Below are positions 18,338 to 27,951 of a DNA stretch of 64,000 nucleotides, piece by piece. The number at the start of each line of letters is the position of its first letter. Position 1 is the stretch's first letter. The DNA comes from Chryseobacterium contaminans (GTDB lineage: Bacteria > Bacteroidota > Bacteroidia > Flavobacteriales > Weeksellaceae), in assembly GCF_001684955.1 (NCBI RefSeq), contig NZ_MAYF01000223.1:29779-93778 (forward strand), given 5' to 3'. The notes under the pieces were generated by a model, which ran no database searches, was not told the DNA's origin, and saw only the letters and a program-made list of their open reading frames with translations. The position numbers and the translations under genes are program-made.

Positions 18338-18736
18338 ATGGGATCAAGAAAACAAGATAGTTCAATCGCAAGAAAAGAAGCTAACAAAGACGTTGTAAAA
18401 GCTTCATTAAATAATTGCCCGTCTTCTCCAAGAAAAATGAGATTAGTTGCTGATATCATTAGAGGAGAGCAGGTAGATAAAGCTCTTTATATCTTAAAAT
18501 ATTCTAAGAAGGATGCTTCTAACAAATTAGAAAAATTACTTCTTTCTGCTATGGCAAACTGGCAGGTGAAAAACGAAGGTGCGGATATTGAAGAAGCTAA
18601 CCTTATCGTTAAAGAAATCTTCGTGGATAGCGCAAGACAATTGAAGAGACTAAGACCAGCTCCACAAGGTAGAGGGTATAGAATCAGAAAAAGATCTAAC
18701 CACGTTACATTAATCTTAGGTAATAAAGAAAATTAA
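18338..18736 (+). CDS. rplV: 50S ribosomal protein L22
   Basis: The 132-aa product contains [21 protein letters not shown] and the hairpin end [24 protein letters not shown], which reaches into the exit tunnel. It has a roughly 20-residue N-terminal extension relative to the E. coli protein. Confidence 0.97.
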   Translation: MGSRKQDSSIARKEANKDVVKASLNNCPSSPRKMRLVADIIRGEQVDKALYILKYSKKDASNKLEKLLLSAMANWQVKNEGADIEEANLIVKEIFVDSARQLKRLRPAPQGRGYRIRKRSNHVTLILGNKEN

Positions 18737-18743
18737 TCAAGGT

Positions 18744-19493
18744 ATGGGACAGAAGACAAATCCAATTGGTAATAGATTAGGTATCATCAGAGGATGGGAT
18801 TCTAACTGGTTTGGTGGAAACGATTATGGAGACAGAATCGCTGAAGACTACAAAATCAGAAGATACCTTGAGGCTAGATTATCTAAAGGTGGTATTTCAA
18901 AAATCTATATTGAAAGAACACTTAAATTAGTAACAGTTACAATCACTACTGCTAGACCAGGACTTATCATCGGTAAAGGAGGTCAGGAAGTTGATAAATT
19001 AAAAGAAGAGTTGAAGAAACTTACAGGTAAGGATATTCAAATCAACATCTTCGAAATCAAAAGACCTGAATTAGATGCTGTACTAGTTGCTGATAGTATT
19101 TCTAAGCAAATTGAAAACAGAATTTCTTACAGAAGAGCTGTTAAAATGGCAATGGCAAGTACTATGAGAATGGGTGCTGAAGGTATCAAAGTTCAGATCT
19201 CTGGTAGATTGAACGGAGCTGAAATGGCAAGATCAGAATCTTTCAAAGAAGGAAGAATTCCATTGTCAACTTTCAGAGCTGATATCGATTACCACTGGGC
19301 AGAAGCTCACACTACTTATGGTAGACTAGGTGTAAAAGTTTGGATCATGAAAGGTGAAGTTTACGGTAAAAGAGAACTTTCTCCACTAGTGGGACAACAG
19401 AAAAAAGGAGGTCAGTCAGACAGAGGAAACAGAGGAGGAGACAGAGACAACAGAAGACCTAGAAAAAACAACAACAATAACAATAATAATTAA
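18744..19493 (+). CDS. rpsC: 30S ribosomal protein S3, with Asn-rich tail
   Basis: The 249-aa product has the KH domain loop [12 protein letters not shown] and the C-terminal S3 domain ([36 protein letters not shown]). It contributes to mRNA entry. The C-terminus beyond about residue 215 is low complexity ([20 protein letters not shown]) and ends in eight consecutive asparagines encoded by AAC/AAT repeats. Confidence 0.97.
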   Translation: MGQKTNPIGNRLGIIRGWDSNWFGGNDYGDRIAEDYKIRRYLEARLSKGGISKIYIERTLKLVTVTITTARPGLIIGKGGQEVDKLKEELKKLTGKDIQINIFEIKRPELDAVLVADSISKQIENRISYRRAVKMAMASTMRMGAEGIKVQISGRLNGAEMARSESFKEGRIPLSTFRADIDYHWAEAHTTYGRLGVKVWIMKGEVYGKRELSPLVGQQKKGGQSDRGNRGGDRDNRRPRKNNNNNNNN

Positions 19494-19590
19494 AATTTTA
19501 GATTAGAGTTTTGAGTTTTAAATTACCGTTACTTTTTTAAAATTAAAAAAAATCTAAAATCTAAAATCTAAAATCTAAAATTTAGAAATT
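19494..19590 (+). repeat. Intergenic heptad repeats with inverted counterpart before rplP
   Basis: Four perfect head-to-tail copies of TCTAAAA fill 19553-19580, directly upstream of the rplP start. The segment 19495-19525 contains degenerate copies in the opposite orientation (TTTTAGATTAGAG, GAGTTTTAAATT). The transcript could therefore fold into a long imperfect A/U hairpin that covers the ribosome landing region. Confidence 0.65.
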
Positions 19591-20016
19591 ATGTTACAAC
19601 CAAAAAGAACCAAATTCCGTAGAGTTCACAAGATGAAGATGAAGGGGAATGCCCAGAGAGGTAGTCAACTTGCATACGGAACTTTTGGGATCAAAGCAAC
19701 TGAAGGAGCTTGGATCACTGCAAGACAAATTGAAGCGGCTCGTATTGCTGCGACAAGATATATGAAGAGAGAAGGTCAACTATGGATCAAAATCTTCCCG
19801 GATAAGCCAATTACTAAAAAACCAGCGGAAGTACGTATGGGTAAAGGTAAAGGTGCTGTTGAATATTGGGTAGCTGTAGTAAAACCAGGTAAAATTATGT
19901 TCGAAGTAGGTGGAGTTCCTTACGAAGTAGCGAAAGAAGCTCTTAGACTTGCTGCACAGAAATTACCAGTAGTTACTAAATTCGTAGTTGCTAACGATTT
20001 TGTTAAACCTCTATAA
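19591..20016 (+). CDS. rplP: 50S ribosomal protein L16
   Basis: The 141-aa product starts [19 protein letters not shown] and has [24 protein letters not shown] and [21 protein letters not shown]16 shapes the A-site of the large subunit. It is separated from rpsC by an unusual 97-base repeat-filled gap. Confidence 0.98.
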   Translation: MLQPKRTKFRRVHKMKMKGNAQRGSQLAYGTFGIKATEGAWITARQIEAARIAATRYMKREGQLWIKIFPDKPITKKPAEVRMGKGKGAVEYWVAVVKPGKIMFEVGGVPYEVAKEALRLAAQKLPVVTKFVVANDFVKPL

Positions 20017-20028
20017 TCTTTGAATACA

Positions 20029-20214
20029 ATGAAAAAAGCTGATATTAAAAATTTAAGCGCGGGTGATATTCAAGCTCAATTAACTGAAGCAAAAGCTCAA
20101 TATTCTAAATTGAAATTGGCTCATGCAATCAGCCCAATTGAAAACCCGATTCAAATCAGAGATTTGAGAAAAACAATCGCAAGACTAAACACTGAGTTAA
20201 CTAACAAACAATAA
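20029..20214 (+). CDS. rpmC: 50S ribosomal protein L29
   Basis: The ATG at 20029 gives a normal 61-aa L29 (MKKADIKNLSAGDIQ ... IRDLRKTIARLNTELTNKQ). A TTG nine bases upstream would add three residues and is less likely. L29 lies beside L23 at the tunnel exit. Confidence 0.95.
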   Translation: MKKADIKNLSAGDIQAQLTEAKAQYSKLKLAHAISPIENPIQIRDLRKTIARLNTELTNKQ

Positions 20215-20226
20215 TTTCATTTTACA

Positions 20227-20481
20227 ATGGATAGAAATTTAAGAAAAGAAAGAATCGGAGTGGTTTCCAGCAATAAAATGGAAAAGACCATTGTTGTTAG
20301 TGAAACGATGAGAATGAAGCACCCGATGTACGGTAAATTCGTATTAAAAACGAAAAAATATACTGCACACGACGAGAACAACGAATGCAACGAGGGAGAT
20401 ACAGTTTTGATCCAAGAAACTAGACCTTTGAGCAAGAACAAGAGATGGAGATTAGTAAGAATCATTGAAAAAGCTAAGTAA
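20227..20481 (+). CDS. rpsQ: 30S ribosomal protein S17
   Basis: The 84-aa OB-fold protein begins [24 protein letters not shown] and has [21 protein letters not shown] and [20 protein letters not shown]. It is a primary 16S rRNA binder. Confidence 0.97.
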   Translation: MDRNLRKERIGVVSSNKMEKTIVVSETMRMKHPMYGKFVLKTKKYTAHDENNECNEGDTVLIQETRPLSKNKRWRLVRIIEKAK

Positions 20482-20483
20482 TA

Positions 20484-20852
20484 ATGTTACAAACAGAATC
20501 AAGATTAAAAGTTGCTGATAACACAGGTGCAAAAGAAGTACTAGTTATCAGAGTTCTGGGAGGAACCAGAAGAAGATATGCTTCAGTTGGTGATAAAATC
20601 GTTGTTACTATCAAGGATTCTACGCCATCAGGAAACGCTAAAAAAGGTCAGGTATCTAAAGCTGTAGTAGTAAGAACTAAAAAAGCAGTAAGAAGAAAAG
20701 ATGGTTCATACATCAAATTCGACGACAATGCTTGTGTATTACTAAACGCAGCAGGAGAAATGAGAGGAACTCGTGTTTTCGGACCAGTTGCTCGTGAGTT
20801 GAGAGACAAAGAATATATGAAAATCATTTCATTAGCTCCTGAAGTACTTTAA
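20484..20852 (+). CDS. rplN: 50S ribosomal protein L14
   Basis: The 122-aa product contains [23 protein letters not shown] and the C-terminal [28 protein letters not shown], standard for L14 at the intersubunit bridge. It starts 2 bases after rpsQ. Confidence 0.98.
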   Translation: MLQTESRLKVADNTGAKEVLVIRVLGGTRRRYASVGDKIVVTIKDSTPSGNAKKGQVSKAVVVRTKKAVRRKDGSYIKFDDNACVLLNAAGEMRGTRVFGPVARELRDKEYMKIISLAPEVL

Positions 20853-20873
20853 TTTTTAAAATTTTTTAAAGAA

Positions 20874-21200
20874 ATGTCAAAGTTAAAAATAAAAAGAGGA
20901 GATAACGTAATCATTACTACTGGTAAGAAAGATATCAAAGGTAAGACTGGTGAAGTTATTGAAGTGATCAAGAAAGAAGGAAGAGACCCTAGAGTAGTTG
21001 TTGCAGGACTTAACATCATCAAAAAGCACGTTAAGCCTTCAGCTTCAAATCCTCAAGGAGGAATCGTTGAAAGAGAAGCTTCTATTCATATCTCAAACGT
21101 AGCTTTAGTTGGTAAAGACGGAAAAGCTATCAAAGTAGGTTATAAAATCGAAGGAGATAAGAAAGTAAGAATCAACAAAAAAACGGGTGAAACTTTATAA
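20874..21200 (+). CDS. rplX: 50S ribosomal protein L24
   Basis: The 108-aa product carries the KOW motif (RGDNVIITTGKKDIKGKTGEVIEV) and NIIKKHVKPSASNPQGGIVEREA. It is an assembly initiator of the large subunit. Confidence 0.97.
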   Translation: MSKLKIKRGDNVIITTGKKDIKGKTGEVIEVIKKEGRDPRVVVAGLNIIKKHVKPSASNPQGGIVEREASIHISNVALVGKDGKAIKVGYKIEGDKKVRINKKTGETL

Positions 21201-21213
21201 TTTTAAATAACAC

Positions 21214-21765
21214 ATGGAATATATAGCAAGACCCAAAAAAGCATATAAAGAGACAATTGTTCCTGCAATGATGGAAGAATTCGGGTATAAGTCAGTAATG
21301 CAAGTACCTAAATTAGAGAAAATCGTTGTATCACAAGGTTTAGGTGATGCTACTGCAGACAAAAAAATCATTGATTATGCTGTAGAAGAGCTTACAAATA
21401 TCACAGGTCAAAAGGCTGTTGGTACAATCTCTAAAAAAGACGAAGCTGCTTTCAAATTGAGAAAAGGAATGCCTGTAGGTGCTAAAGTAACATTGAGAGC
21501 TGACAGAATGTATGAATTCTTAGACAGACTTACTTCTTCTGCTTTACCTCGTATCAGAGATTTCTCTGGAATCAAAGCAGATGGTTTCGATGGTAGAGGT
21601 AACTACAACTTAGGTATTACTGAGCAGATTATCTTCCCTGAAATCGTAATTGACAAAGTGAAAAAAATCCAAGGGATGGACATCACTTTCGTAACTACTG
21701 CGAAAACAGATAAAGAAGCTAAAGCATTATTAACTCACTTCGGTTTACCATTTAAAAAGAACTAA
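21214..21765 (+). CDS. rplE: 50S ribosomal protein L5
   Basis: The 183-aa product has [16 protein letters not shown], the 5S rRNA contact region [21 protein letters not shown] and [20 protein letters not shown]. Full length. Confidence 0.98.
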   Translation: MEYIARPKKAYKETIVPAMMEEFGYKSVMQVPKLEKIVVSQGLGDATADKKIIDYAVEELTNITGQKAVGTISKKDEAAFKLRKGMPVGAKVTLRADRMYEFLDRLTSSALPRIRDFSGIKADGFDGRGNYNLGITEQIIFPEIVIDKVKKIQGMDITFVTTAKTDKEAKALLTHFGLPFKKN

Positions 21766-21768
21766 GAA

Positions 21769-22038
21769 ATGGCTAAAGAATCAATGAAAGCGCGTGAGCG
21801 CAAAAGAGAAGCACTAGTTGCTAAATACGCTGCTAAAAGACAAGCTCTTAAAGAAGCTGGTGATTACGAAGGACTTCAAAAATTGCCTAAAAATGCTTCT
21901 CCTGTAAGATTACACAACAGATGTAAACTAACAGGTAGACCAAGAGGATACATGAGAACGTTTGGTATTTCCAGAGTAACTTTCAGAGAAATGGCTAACA
22001 ACGGTCTTATCCCAGGTGTAAGAAAAGCTAGTTGGTAA
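21769..22038 (+). CDS. rpsN: 30S ribosomal protein S14, zinc-free form
   Basis: The 89-aa product ([20 protein letters not shown] ... [39 protein letters not shown]) has a single cysteine and lacks the paired CxxC zinc ligands of the 61-aa type. It is therefore a zinc-independent S14. After it comes a 145-base gap with two hairpins. Confidence 0.96.
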   Translation: MAKESMKARERKREALVAKYAAKRQALKEAGDYEGLQKLPKNASPVRLHNRCKLTGRPRGYMRTFGISRVTFREMANNGLIPGVRKASW

Positions 22039-22057
22039 TAACTACTAATAAAAATCG

Positions 22058-22126
22058 GAACAATTAAGTTGTTCAGATACTAAAGATAAAAATATCAGAC
22101 TGAAGATTTCTGAAGTCTGATATTTT
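22058..22126 (+). promoter_or_regulatory. Tandem hairpins between rpsN and rpsH
   Basis: GAACAA/TTGTTC (22058-22063 and 22069-22074) forms a small hairpin. AAAATATCAGACT (22089-22101) and AGTCTGATATTTT (22114-22126) form a perfect 13 bp stem with a 12-base loop. The right arm ends in TTTT but has no longer T tract. Positioned in the middle of a gene-dense operon with a further 57 bases before rpsH, it may be an attenuator, an RNA processing site or a ribosomal-protein binding leader. Confidence 0.65.
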
Positions 22127-22183
22127 ACTCTTCAAGTCTTTGCAAAACTGATTGTTCTTTAACCAATAATTTATAAAAGAAAA

Positions 22184-22582
22184 ATGGTAACAGATCCAAT
22201 TTCAGATTTCCTAACAAGAGTAAGGAACGCACAAAGCGCAGGCCACAAAGTGGTGGAAATTCCTGCATCGAAAATCAAAAAGGAGATTACTAAGATCTTA
22301 TTTGATCAAGGTTATATCTTAAACTACAAGTTTGAGGATAGCGCTGTTCAAGGTTCGATCAAAATCGCTTTAAAGTACGATAAGCAAACTAACAAACCTG
22401 CTATTAAGTCTATTCAAAGAGCTTCAAGACCAGGTTTAAGACAGTACAAAGGTTCAGCTGAGCTTCCAAGAGTACTTAACGGTTTGGGTATAGCTATCAT
22501 CTCTACTTCTAAAGGAGTAATGACTGATAAGAAAGCTAGAGAAGAGAAAGTAGGCGGTGAAGTAATCTGCTATGTTTATTAA
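22184..22582 (+). CDS. rpsH: 30S ribosomal protein S8
   Basis: The 132-aa product starts [17 protein letters not shown] and ends [27 protein letters not shown], the standard S8 frame. S8 is the spc-operon autoregulator in E. coli, which makes the structured RNA just upstream worth testing as its target here. Confidence 0.98.
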   Translation: MVTDPISDFLTRVRNAQSAGHKVVEIPASKIKKEITKILFDQGYILNYKFEDSAVQGSIKIALKYDKQTNKPAIKSIQRASRPGLRQYKGSAELPRVLNGLGIAIISTSKGVMTDKKAREEKVGGEVICYVY

Positions 22583-22599
22583 TTTTTAATCAGAGGAAA

Positions 22600-23145
22600 A
22601 TGTCAAGAATTGGTAAAGCAATTATAACAATTCCAGCTGGAGTTACCATCACTGAAAACAACGGTGTAGTAACTGTAAAAGGAGCAAAAGGAGAACTTTC
22701 TCAGGAGCTTACAGCAGGAATTACTTTAGAACAAAAAGATGGTGAGCTTAATGTAAACAGACCATCTGATTCTAAGCAACACAAAGCGCTTCACGGTTTA
22801 TACAGAGCGTTAATTAACAACATGATTGTTGGTGTTTCAGAAGGATTCACAAAACAATTAGAACTAGTAGGGGTAGGATACAGAGCATCTCACGCAGGTC
22901 AAAAGCTTGAGTTAGCTTTAGGATTCTCTCACGGTATCGTATTAGAACTTCCAAGTGAAGTAAAAGTTGATACATTGACTGAAAAAGGTAAAAACCCAAT
23001 TATTACTTTAACGTCTCATGACAAGCAACTTCTAGGAATGGTTACTGCAAAGATCCGTTCTTTCAGAAAGCCTGAGCCATACAAAGGAAAAGGTGTAAGA
23101 TTCGTAGGAGAAATTGTTAGACGTAAAGCTGGTAAATCTGCTTAA
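22600..23145 (+). CDS. rplF: 50S ribosomal protein L6
   Basis: The 181-aa product has MSRIGKAIITIPAGV, ELVGVGYRASHAGQKLELALGFSH and the C-terminal signature PEPYKGKGVRFVGEIVRRKAGKSA. Confidence 0.98.
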   Translation: MSRIGKAIITIPAGVTITENNGVVTVKGAKGELSQELTAGITLEQKDGELNVNRPSDSKQHKALHGLYRALINNMIVGVSEGFTKQLELVGVGYRASHAGQKLELALGFSHGIVLELPSEVKVDTLTEKGKNPIITLTSHDKQLLGMVTAKIRSFRKPEPYKGKGVRFVGEIVRRKAGKSA

Positions 23146-23160
23146 TAAATTATAAGTATT

Positions 23161-23514
23161 ATGGCATTAAGTAAATTAGAAAAAAGAATAAGAATCAAAA
23201 GAAGAGTAAGAGGAAAAATCTCTGGTTCTTCTGAATTGCCAAGATTATCTGTATATAAAAGTAATAAGGAAATTTACGCTCAGTTAATCGACGATAAAAA
23301 TGGTAAAACTTTAGTATCAGCTTCTTCTAGAGAGAAAGGTGTAGATGCTAAAGGTACTAAGACAGAAGTTTCTACAGCTGTTGGTAAAGCTATTGCTGCT
23401 AAAGCTATCGCTGCTGGAATCGAAAATATTGTATTTGACAGAAACGGTTTCGTATATCACGGTAGAGTAAAAGCTCTAGCTGATGGTGCGAGAGAAGGAG
23501 GACTTAAATTCTAA
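23161..23514 (+). CDS. rplR: 50S ribosomal protein L18
   Basis: The 117-aa product contains [24 protein letters not shown] and [27 protein letters not shown]. It binds 5S rRNA together with L5. Confidence 0.98.
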   Translation: MALSKLEKRIRIKRRVRGKISGSSELPRLSVYKSNKEIYAQLIDDKNGKTLVSASSREKGVDAKGTKTEVSTAVGKAIAAKAIAAGIENIVFDRNGFVYHGRVKALADGAREGGLKF

Positions 23515-23533
23515 TCATTAAATTTCGGAAAAT

Positions 23534-24055
23534 ATGTTAGGACTAGATAATATAGAAAGAGTAAAACCGGGAGGATTAGAATTAAAAGATCGTCTCGTAG
23601 CTGTTAACAGAGTAACAAAAGTAACAAAAGGAGGTAGAGCTTTCGGATTTTCTGCTATCGTAGTTGTAGGTAACGAAGATGGGGTAATCGGTTTCGGTTT
23701 AGGAAAATCTAAAGAGGTTGCTTCTGCAATTGCTAAAGCAGTTGAAGATGCTAAGAAAAACCTTGTGAAAGTTCCTGTAATGAACCACACTATTCCTCAC
23801 CAAACTACTGCTAGATACGGTGGTGCAGATATCTTCTTAAGACCTGCTTCTCACGGTACAGGGCTTATCGCCGGAGGTGCGGTAAGAGCGGTATTGGAAT
23901 CAGCTGGTATTCACGATATCCTTTCAAAATCTAAAGGATCTTCTAACCCTCACAACGTAGTAAAAGCTACTTTCAAAGCGTTATTGGATATCAGAAGACC
24001 TGAAGAGATTGCTAGAATGAGAGGAATTTCTCTAAGTAAAGTGTTTAACGGTTAA
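23534..24055 (+). CDS. rpsE: 30S ribosomal protein S5
   Basis: The 173-aa product has the dsRNA-binding-like core ([28 protein letters not shown]) and [30 protein letters not shown]. It contributes to decoding accuracy. Confidence 0.98.
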   Translation: MLGLDNIERVKPGGLELKDRLVAVNRVTKVTKGGRAFGFSAIVVVGNEDGVIGFGLGKSKEVASAIAKAVEDAKKNLVKVPVMNHTIPHQTTARYGGADIFLRPASHGTGLIAGGAVRAVLESAGIHDILSKSKGSSNPHNVVKATFKALLDIRRPEEIARMRGISLSKVFNG

Positions 24056-24066
24056 TAATTAAAACA

Positions 24067-24243
24067 ATGGCAACAATTAAAGTAAAGCAAGTAAGAAGCG
24101 CTATTGGTAGAACAAAAACCCAAAAGAGAACGCTTGAAGCATTAGGATTAAAAAAACTTCACCAAGTTGTAGAGCACGAAGCTACTCCTTCTATCTTAGG
24201 AATGATCGCTGCTGTAGGTCACTTACTTGAAGTTCAAAAATAA
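24067..24243 (+). CDS. rpmD: 50S ribosomal protein L30
   Basis: A short gene fills the gap between rpsE and rplO: ATG at 24067, TAA at 24241-24243, 58 aa. The sequence MATIKVKQVRSAIGRTKTQK ... MIAAVGHLLEVQK is a clear L30. Confidence 0.96.
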   Translation: MATIKVKQVRSAIGRTKTQKRTLEALGLKKLHQVVEHEATPSILGMIAAVGHLLEVQK

Positions 24244-24264
24244 TTTTATAAAAGAGAAATTAAA

Positions 24265-24714
24265 ATGAATTTAAATAACATACAACCAGCTGCAGGATCT
24301 ACTTTCAACTCAAAGAGAATTGGTAGAGGTCAAGGTAGTGGAAAAGGAGGTACTTCAACAAAAGGACACAAAGGTCAGAAATCTAGAGCTGGTTATTCTC
24401 AGAAGATCGGTTTCGAAGGTGGACAGATGCCTTTACAAAGAAGATTACCTAAATTCGGATTCAAAAACGTAAACAGAAAAGAGTTTAGAGGAATTAACCT
24501 TGATACAATCCAAACTTTAATCGAAAACAAATCCATCACTGGAGATATCACGAAAGAAGTTTTAGTAGCAAACGGTTTAGTTTCTAAAAACGAATTAGTG
24601 AAAATTATGGGTAGAGGAGAATTGAAATCTGCGGTTTCAATCTCTGCTGACAAATTCACTAAATCTGCTGAAGAGCTTATTGCTAAGGCAGGTGGAAAAG
24701 CAATTACCTTATAA
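24265..24714 (+). CDS. rplO: 50S ribosomal protein L15
   Basis: The 149-aa product shows the Gly-rich N-terminus (RIGRGQGSGKGGTSTKGHKGQKSRAG) and FEGGQMPLQRRLPKFGF. It is a late assembly protein of the large subunit, directly followed by secY. Confidence 0.98.
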   Translation: MNLNNIQPAAGSTFNSKRIGRGQGSGKGGTSTKGHKGQKSRAGYSQKIGFEGGQMPLQRRLPKFGFKNVNRKEFRGINLDTIQTLIENKSITGDITKEVLVANGLVSKNELVKIMGRGELKSAVSISADKFTKSAEELIAKAGGKAITL

Positions 24715-24723
24715 TACTTACTA

Positions 24724-26103
24724 ATGAAAGAATTTATACAAACACTTAAAAATATTTGGAGTCTTAAAGAGCTTAGAGATAAAATTCTCTTCACTTTAGG
24801 GATTATCCTTGTGTATAGATTCGCATCTTATATCTCACTTCCTGCAATTAACCTTGCAGAGGTGGGAGATCTCTTAGAGCATTATAAAAATCAAGGCGGT
24901 AACAAGCAAGGAGCAGGTCTCCTTGGCTTGCTTTCGTCGTTTACGGGGGGAGCTTTCAGCCACGCTTCCGTAATGGCGTTAGGAATCATGCCTTATATTT
25001 CTGCTTCTATTATTGTTCAGTTGATGGGGATGGCTATTCCTTATCTTCAGAAGCTTCAGAAAGATGGAGAGTCAGGTAGAAATACATTGAACCAAATTAC
25101 AAGATGGTTAACGATCGGGGTTTGTCTGGTACAGGCACCTTCTTACTTAACTTCTATTACTCAATTATTCTTACCGTATGCTCAGTTCCAGTCTGCATAC
25201 TATGTAGAGCCCAATTCAATCATGTTCTGGTTACCAAGTATTGTTATTCTTGTAGCTGGTTCAGTATTTGCAATGTGGCTAGGTGAAAAGATTACCGATA
25301 AAGGAATCGGAAATGGTATCTCTATCCTTATTATGGTGGGGATCCTTTCAAGATTACCTGAGGCATTCGTACAGGAGATGGCCGTGCAGAACGGAAAAGG
25401 AGGAATGGGATCTATCATGATCCTTGTTGAAGTATTATTCTGGATGTTGGTAGTTCTTTTAGCAGTGATCTTATCAGTAGCTGTTAGAAAAATTCCAATT
25501 CAGTATGTAAGCAGAGCTCAAGCAAGAGGAGGTGTAAACAGAAATCTTATGCAGGGAGCAAGACAATGGATTCCATTGAAAGTAAATGCTGCTGGTGTAA
25601 TGCCGATTATCTTTGCTCAGGCATTGATGTTCGTACCAGGATTATTAACAAAATTCGATGAGTCTAATACTTTTCTTGCAGGTTTCAAGAATGTTTTTAG
25701 CTGGCAGTACAACGTATTGTTTGCGCTATTAATTATTATCTTCTCATTTTTCTATACTGCGATTACTATTCCGGTAAACCAGATGGCTGATGATTTGAAG
25801 AGAAACGGAGGTTTAGTACCGAAAGTAAGACCCGGAAAAGAGACCGCTGATTATTTAGATGATATTTTATCAAAAATTACCTTGCCAGGTGCAATTTTTT
25901 TATCTATCTTTGCAGTCCTTCCAGCAATTGTGCATGGAAGCTTTGTTCAGACAGATGCGTTTGCCCTATTTTTCGGGGGAACGTCCCTATTAATTATGGT
26001 GGGTGTAATTTTAGATACAGTTCAACAGATTAATACTTATCTGCTGAACCATCATTATGATGGCTTAATGCAGTCTAAATTATCAAGAACGACTGGATAT
26101 TAA
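24724..26103 (+). CDS. secY: Preprotein translocase subunit SecY
   Basis: The 459-aa membrane protein has ten predicted transmembrane helices and the SecY signatures SGGAFSHASVMALGIMPYISASIIVQL and GEKITDKGIGNGISILIM. It forms the Sec channel used by the many exported proteins in this window. It lies at its normal place after rplO. The cytoplasmic loop RAQARGGVNRNLMQGARQWIPLKVNAAGVMPIIFA is conserved. Confidence 0.98.
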   Translation: MKEFIQTLKNIWSLKELRDKILFTLGIILVYRFASYISLPAINLAEVGDLLEHYKNQGGNKQGAGLLGLLSSFTGGAFSHASVMALGIMPYISASIIVQLMGMAIPYLQKLQKDGESGRNTLNQITRWLTIGVCLVQAPSYLTSITQLFLPYAQFQSAYYVEPNSIMFWLPSIVILVAGSVFAMWLGEKITDKGIGNGISILIMVGILSRLPEAFVQEMAVQNGKGGMGSIMILVEVLFWMLVVLLAVILSVAVRKIPIQYVSRAQARGGVNRNLMQGARQWIPLKVNAAGVMPIIFAQALMFVPGLLTKFDESNTFLAGFKNVFSWQYNVLFALLIIIFSFFYTAITIPVNQMADDLKRNGGLVPKVRPGKETADYLDDILSKITLPGAIFLSIFAVLPAIVHGSFVQTDAFALFFGGTSLLIMVGVILDTVQQINTYLLNHHYDGLMQSKLSRTTGY

Positions 26104-26106
26104 TTT

Positions 26107-26322
26107 ATGGCAAAACAAAAACATATTGAACAAGATGGCGTGATTGTGGAAGCACTTTCAAACGCCATGTTCCGTGTAGAGCTGGAAAATGGGCATATTC
26201 TTATTGCTCATATCTCTGGCAAAATGAGAATGCATTATATTAAACTTTTACCTGGAGATAAGGTAAAACTAGAAATGTCTCCCTATGATTTAACAAAAGG
26301 GAGGATCACATTTAGATATTAA
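26107..26322 (+). CDS. infA: Translation initiation factor IF-1
   Basis: The 71-aa OB-fold protein ([53 protein letters not shown]) is standard IF-1. It starts 3 bases after secY. Confidence 0.97.
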   Translation: MAKQKHIEQDGVIVEALSNAMFRVELENGHILIAHISGKMRMHYIKLLPGDKVKLEMSPYDLTKGRITFRY

Positions 26323-26330
26323 AACAATTA

Positions 26331-26358
26331 GCCAAATGGAATTCTCATTCCATTTGGC
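26331..26358 (+). promoter_or_regulatory. Perfect 12 bp hairpin between infA and rpmJ
   Basis: GCCAAATGGAAT (26331-26342), loop TCTC and ATTCCATTTGGC (26347-26358) pair perfectly. There is no T tract (ATTTGTAAAA follows), so it is not a simple terminator. It could be an RNA stability or processing element that sets infA levels apart from rpmJ. Confidence 0.6.
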
Positions 26359-26384
26359 ATTTGTAAAAAATAAATACTATCAAA

Positions 26385-26501
26385 ATGAAAGTAAGAGCAT
26401 CAATTAAAAAAAGAAGCGCTGATTGCAAAATCGTACGCAGAAAAGGTGTACTATTCGTAATCAACAAGAAGAACCCAAAATTTAAACAAAGACAAGGTTA
26501 A
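26385..26501 (+). CDS. rpmJ: 50S ribosomal protein L36, zinc-free variant
   Basis: ATG at 26385 to TAA at 26499-26501 gives 38 aa ([20 protein letters not shown] ... KFKQRQG), the normal L36 length. The zinc-binding set C11, C14, C27, H33 of the E. coli protein is reduced to S11, C14, N27 and F33, so it cannot hold zinc in the usual way. Confidence 0.95.
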   Translation: MKVRASIKKRSADCKIVRRKGVLFVINKKNPKFKQRQG

Positions 26502-26510
26502 CATTAAATT

Positions 26511-26888
26511 ATGGCGAGAATTGCAGGTATTGATTTACCAAAAAACAAAAGAGGTGTTATCGGTTTAACTTACATCTATGGAGTAGGAAGAAGTACTTCT
26601 TCTGAAATCCTTAAAGCTGCCGGTATCAGCGAAGACAAGAAAGTCAACGAATGGAATGACGATGAATTGGCTGCAATCAGAACATATATCTCTGAAAACG
26701 TAAAAGTAGAAGGAGAATTGAGATCTGAAGTGCAATTGAACATCAAGAGATTGATGGACATAGGATGCCAACGAGGAATACGTCACAGACTTGGATTACC
26801 TTTAAGAGGCCAGAGAACGAAAAACAACTCTAGAACACGTAAAGGGAAGAGAAAAACTGTTGCTAACAAGAAAAAAGCTAGTAAATAA
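26511..26888 (+). CDS. rpsM: 30S ribosomal protein S13
   Basis: The 125-aa product begins [30 protein letters not shown] and has the C-terminal [18 protein letters not shown] that contacts tRNA. It starts 9 bases after rpmJ. Confidence 0.98.
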   Translation: MARIAGIDLPKNKRGVIGLTYIYGVGRSTSSEILKAAGISEDKKVNEWNDDELAAIRTYISENVKVEGELRSEVQLNIKRLMDIGCQRGIRHRLGLPLRGQRTKNNSRTRKGKRKTVANKKKASK

Positions 26889-26900
26889 TCGTTAGGAATT

Positions 26901-27290
26901 ATGGCAAAACAAACTAAAGTAGTTAAGAAAAGAAAAGTAAAAGTTGAAGCTATTGGTGAAGCTCATATTCAGGCTTCTTTCAATAACATCATCATTTCTT
27001 TAACAAATAAAAACGGAGAGGTTATCTCTTGGGCTTCTGCCGGTAAAATGGGATTCAGAGGTTCTAAAAAGAATACTCCATTTGCTGCTCAGATGGCAGC
27101 TGAAAATTGCTCTGCTGTAGCTCACGAAGCTGGTTTAAGAAGAGTAAAGGTGTTTGTGAAAGGTCCAGGTGCAGGTAGAGAATCTGCGATCAGATCTATC
27201 CACAATTCAGGAATTGAAGTTTCAGAAATCGTTGACGTGACTCCTATGCCACACAACGGATGTAGACCACCAAAAAGAAGAAGAGTTTAA
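26901..27290 (+). CDS. rpsK: 30S ribosomal protein S11
   Basis: The 129-aa product contains [40 protein letters not shown] and ends [19 protein letters not shown], the S11 signature. Confidence 0.98.
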   Translation: MAKQTKVVKKRKVKVEAIGEAHIQASFNNIIISLTNKNGEVISWASAGKMGFRGSKKNTPFAAQMAAENCSAVAHEAGLRRVKVFVKGPGAGRESAIRSIHNSGIEVSEIVDVTPMPHNGCRPPKRRRV

Positions 27291-27309
27291 TTTTTAGAAT
27301 TTACCCATT

Positions 27310-27918
27310 ATGGCAAGATATATTGGACCTAAAACTAAGATTGCTAGAAAGTTTGGTGCTGCAATCTACGGAGATGATAAAAACTTCGAAAAAAGAAAGA
27401 ACCAACCGCCAGGACAACACGGTCCTAATAAAAGAAGAGGTGCTAAAAAATCAGAATATGCAGTTCAGTTAGCTGAAAAACAAAAAGCTAAATATACTTA
27501 CGGTATCTTAGAAAGACAGTTTGCTAACTTATTTGAAAAAGCACACAGAAGTAAAGGTGTAACAGGGGAAGTTCTATTACAACTTTGTGAATCAAGATTG
27601 GATAACGTAGTATACAGATTAGGTTTTGCTAAAACCAGATCTGGAGCTAGACAATTAGTTTCTCACAGACACATCACTGTGAACGGAGAAATCCTTAATA
27701 TCCCTTCTTACTTGGTAAAAGCTGGTGATGTAATCGCTGTAAGAGAAAAGTCTAAGTCTCTTGAAGTTGTTACCAATGCATTGGCTTCTAAGTCAAACTA
27801 TGAGTGGTTACAATTCAACGATGAGAAGAAAGAAGGTACCTTCATTTCTGCTCCTGAAAGAATCCAGATTCCGGAAGACATCAAGGAGAACCTTATCGTC
27901 GAACTTTACTCTAAATAA
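27310..27918 (+). CDS. rpsD: 30S ribosomal protein S4
   Basis: The 202-aa product has [36 protein letters not shown] and the S4 RNA-binding domain [33 protein letters not shown]. It lacks an N-terminal cysteine zinc cluster. In E. coli S4 regulates the alpha operon. Confidence 0.98.
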   Translation: MARYIGPKTKIARKFGAAIYGDDKNFEKRKNQPPGQHGPNKRRGAKKSEYAVQLAEKQKAKYTYGILERQFANLFEKAHRSKGVTGEVLLQLCESRLDNVVYRLGFAKTRSGARQLVSHRHITVNGEILNIPSYLVKAGDVIAVREKSKSLEVVTNALASKSNYEWLQFNDEKKEGTFISAPERIQIPEDIKENLIVELYSK

Positions 27919-27951
27919 TTTTTTAATCAAATTTTTGCTCAACCCAATAAT

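Noticed and set aside
19553..19580. Possible CRISPR-like array
   Set aside because: Heptad units are contiguous without spacers; they are simple tandem repeats.
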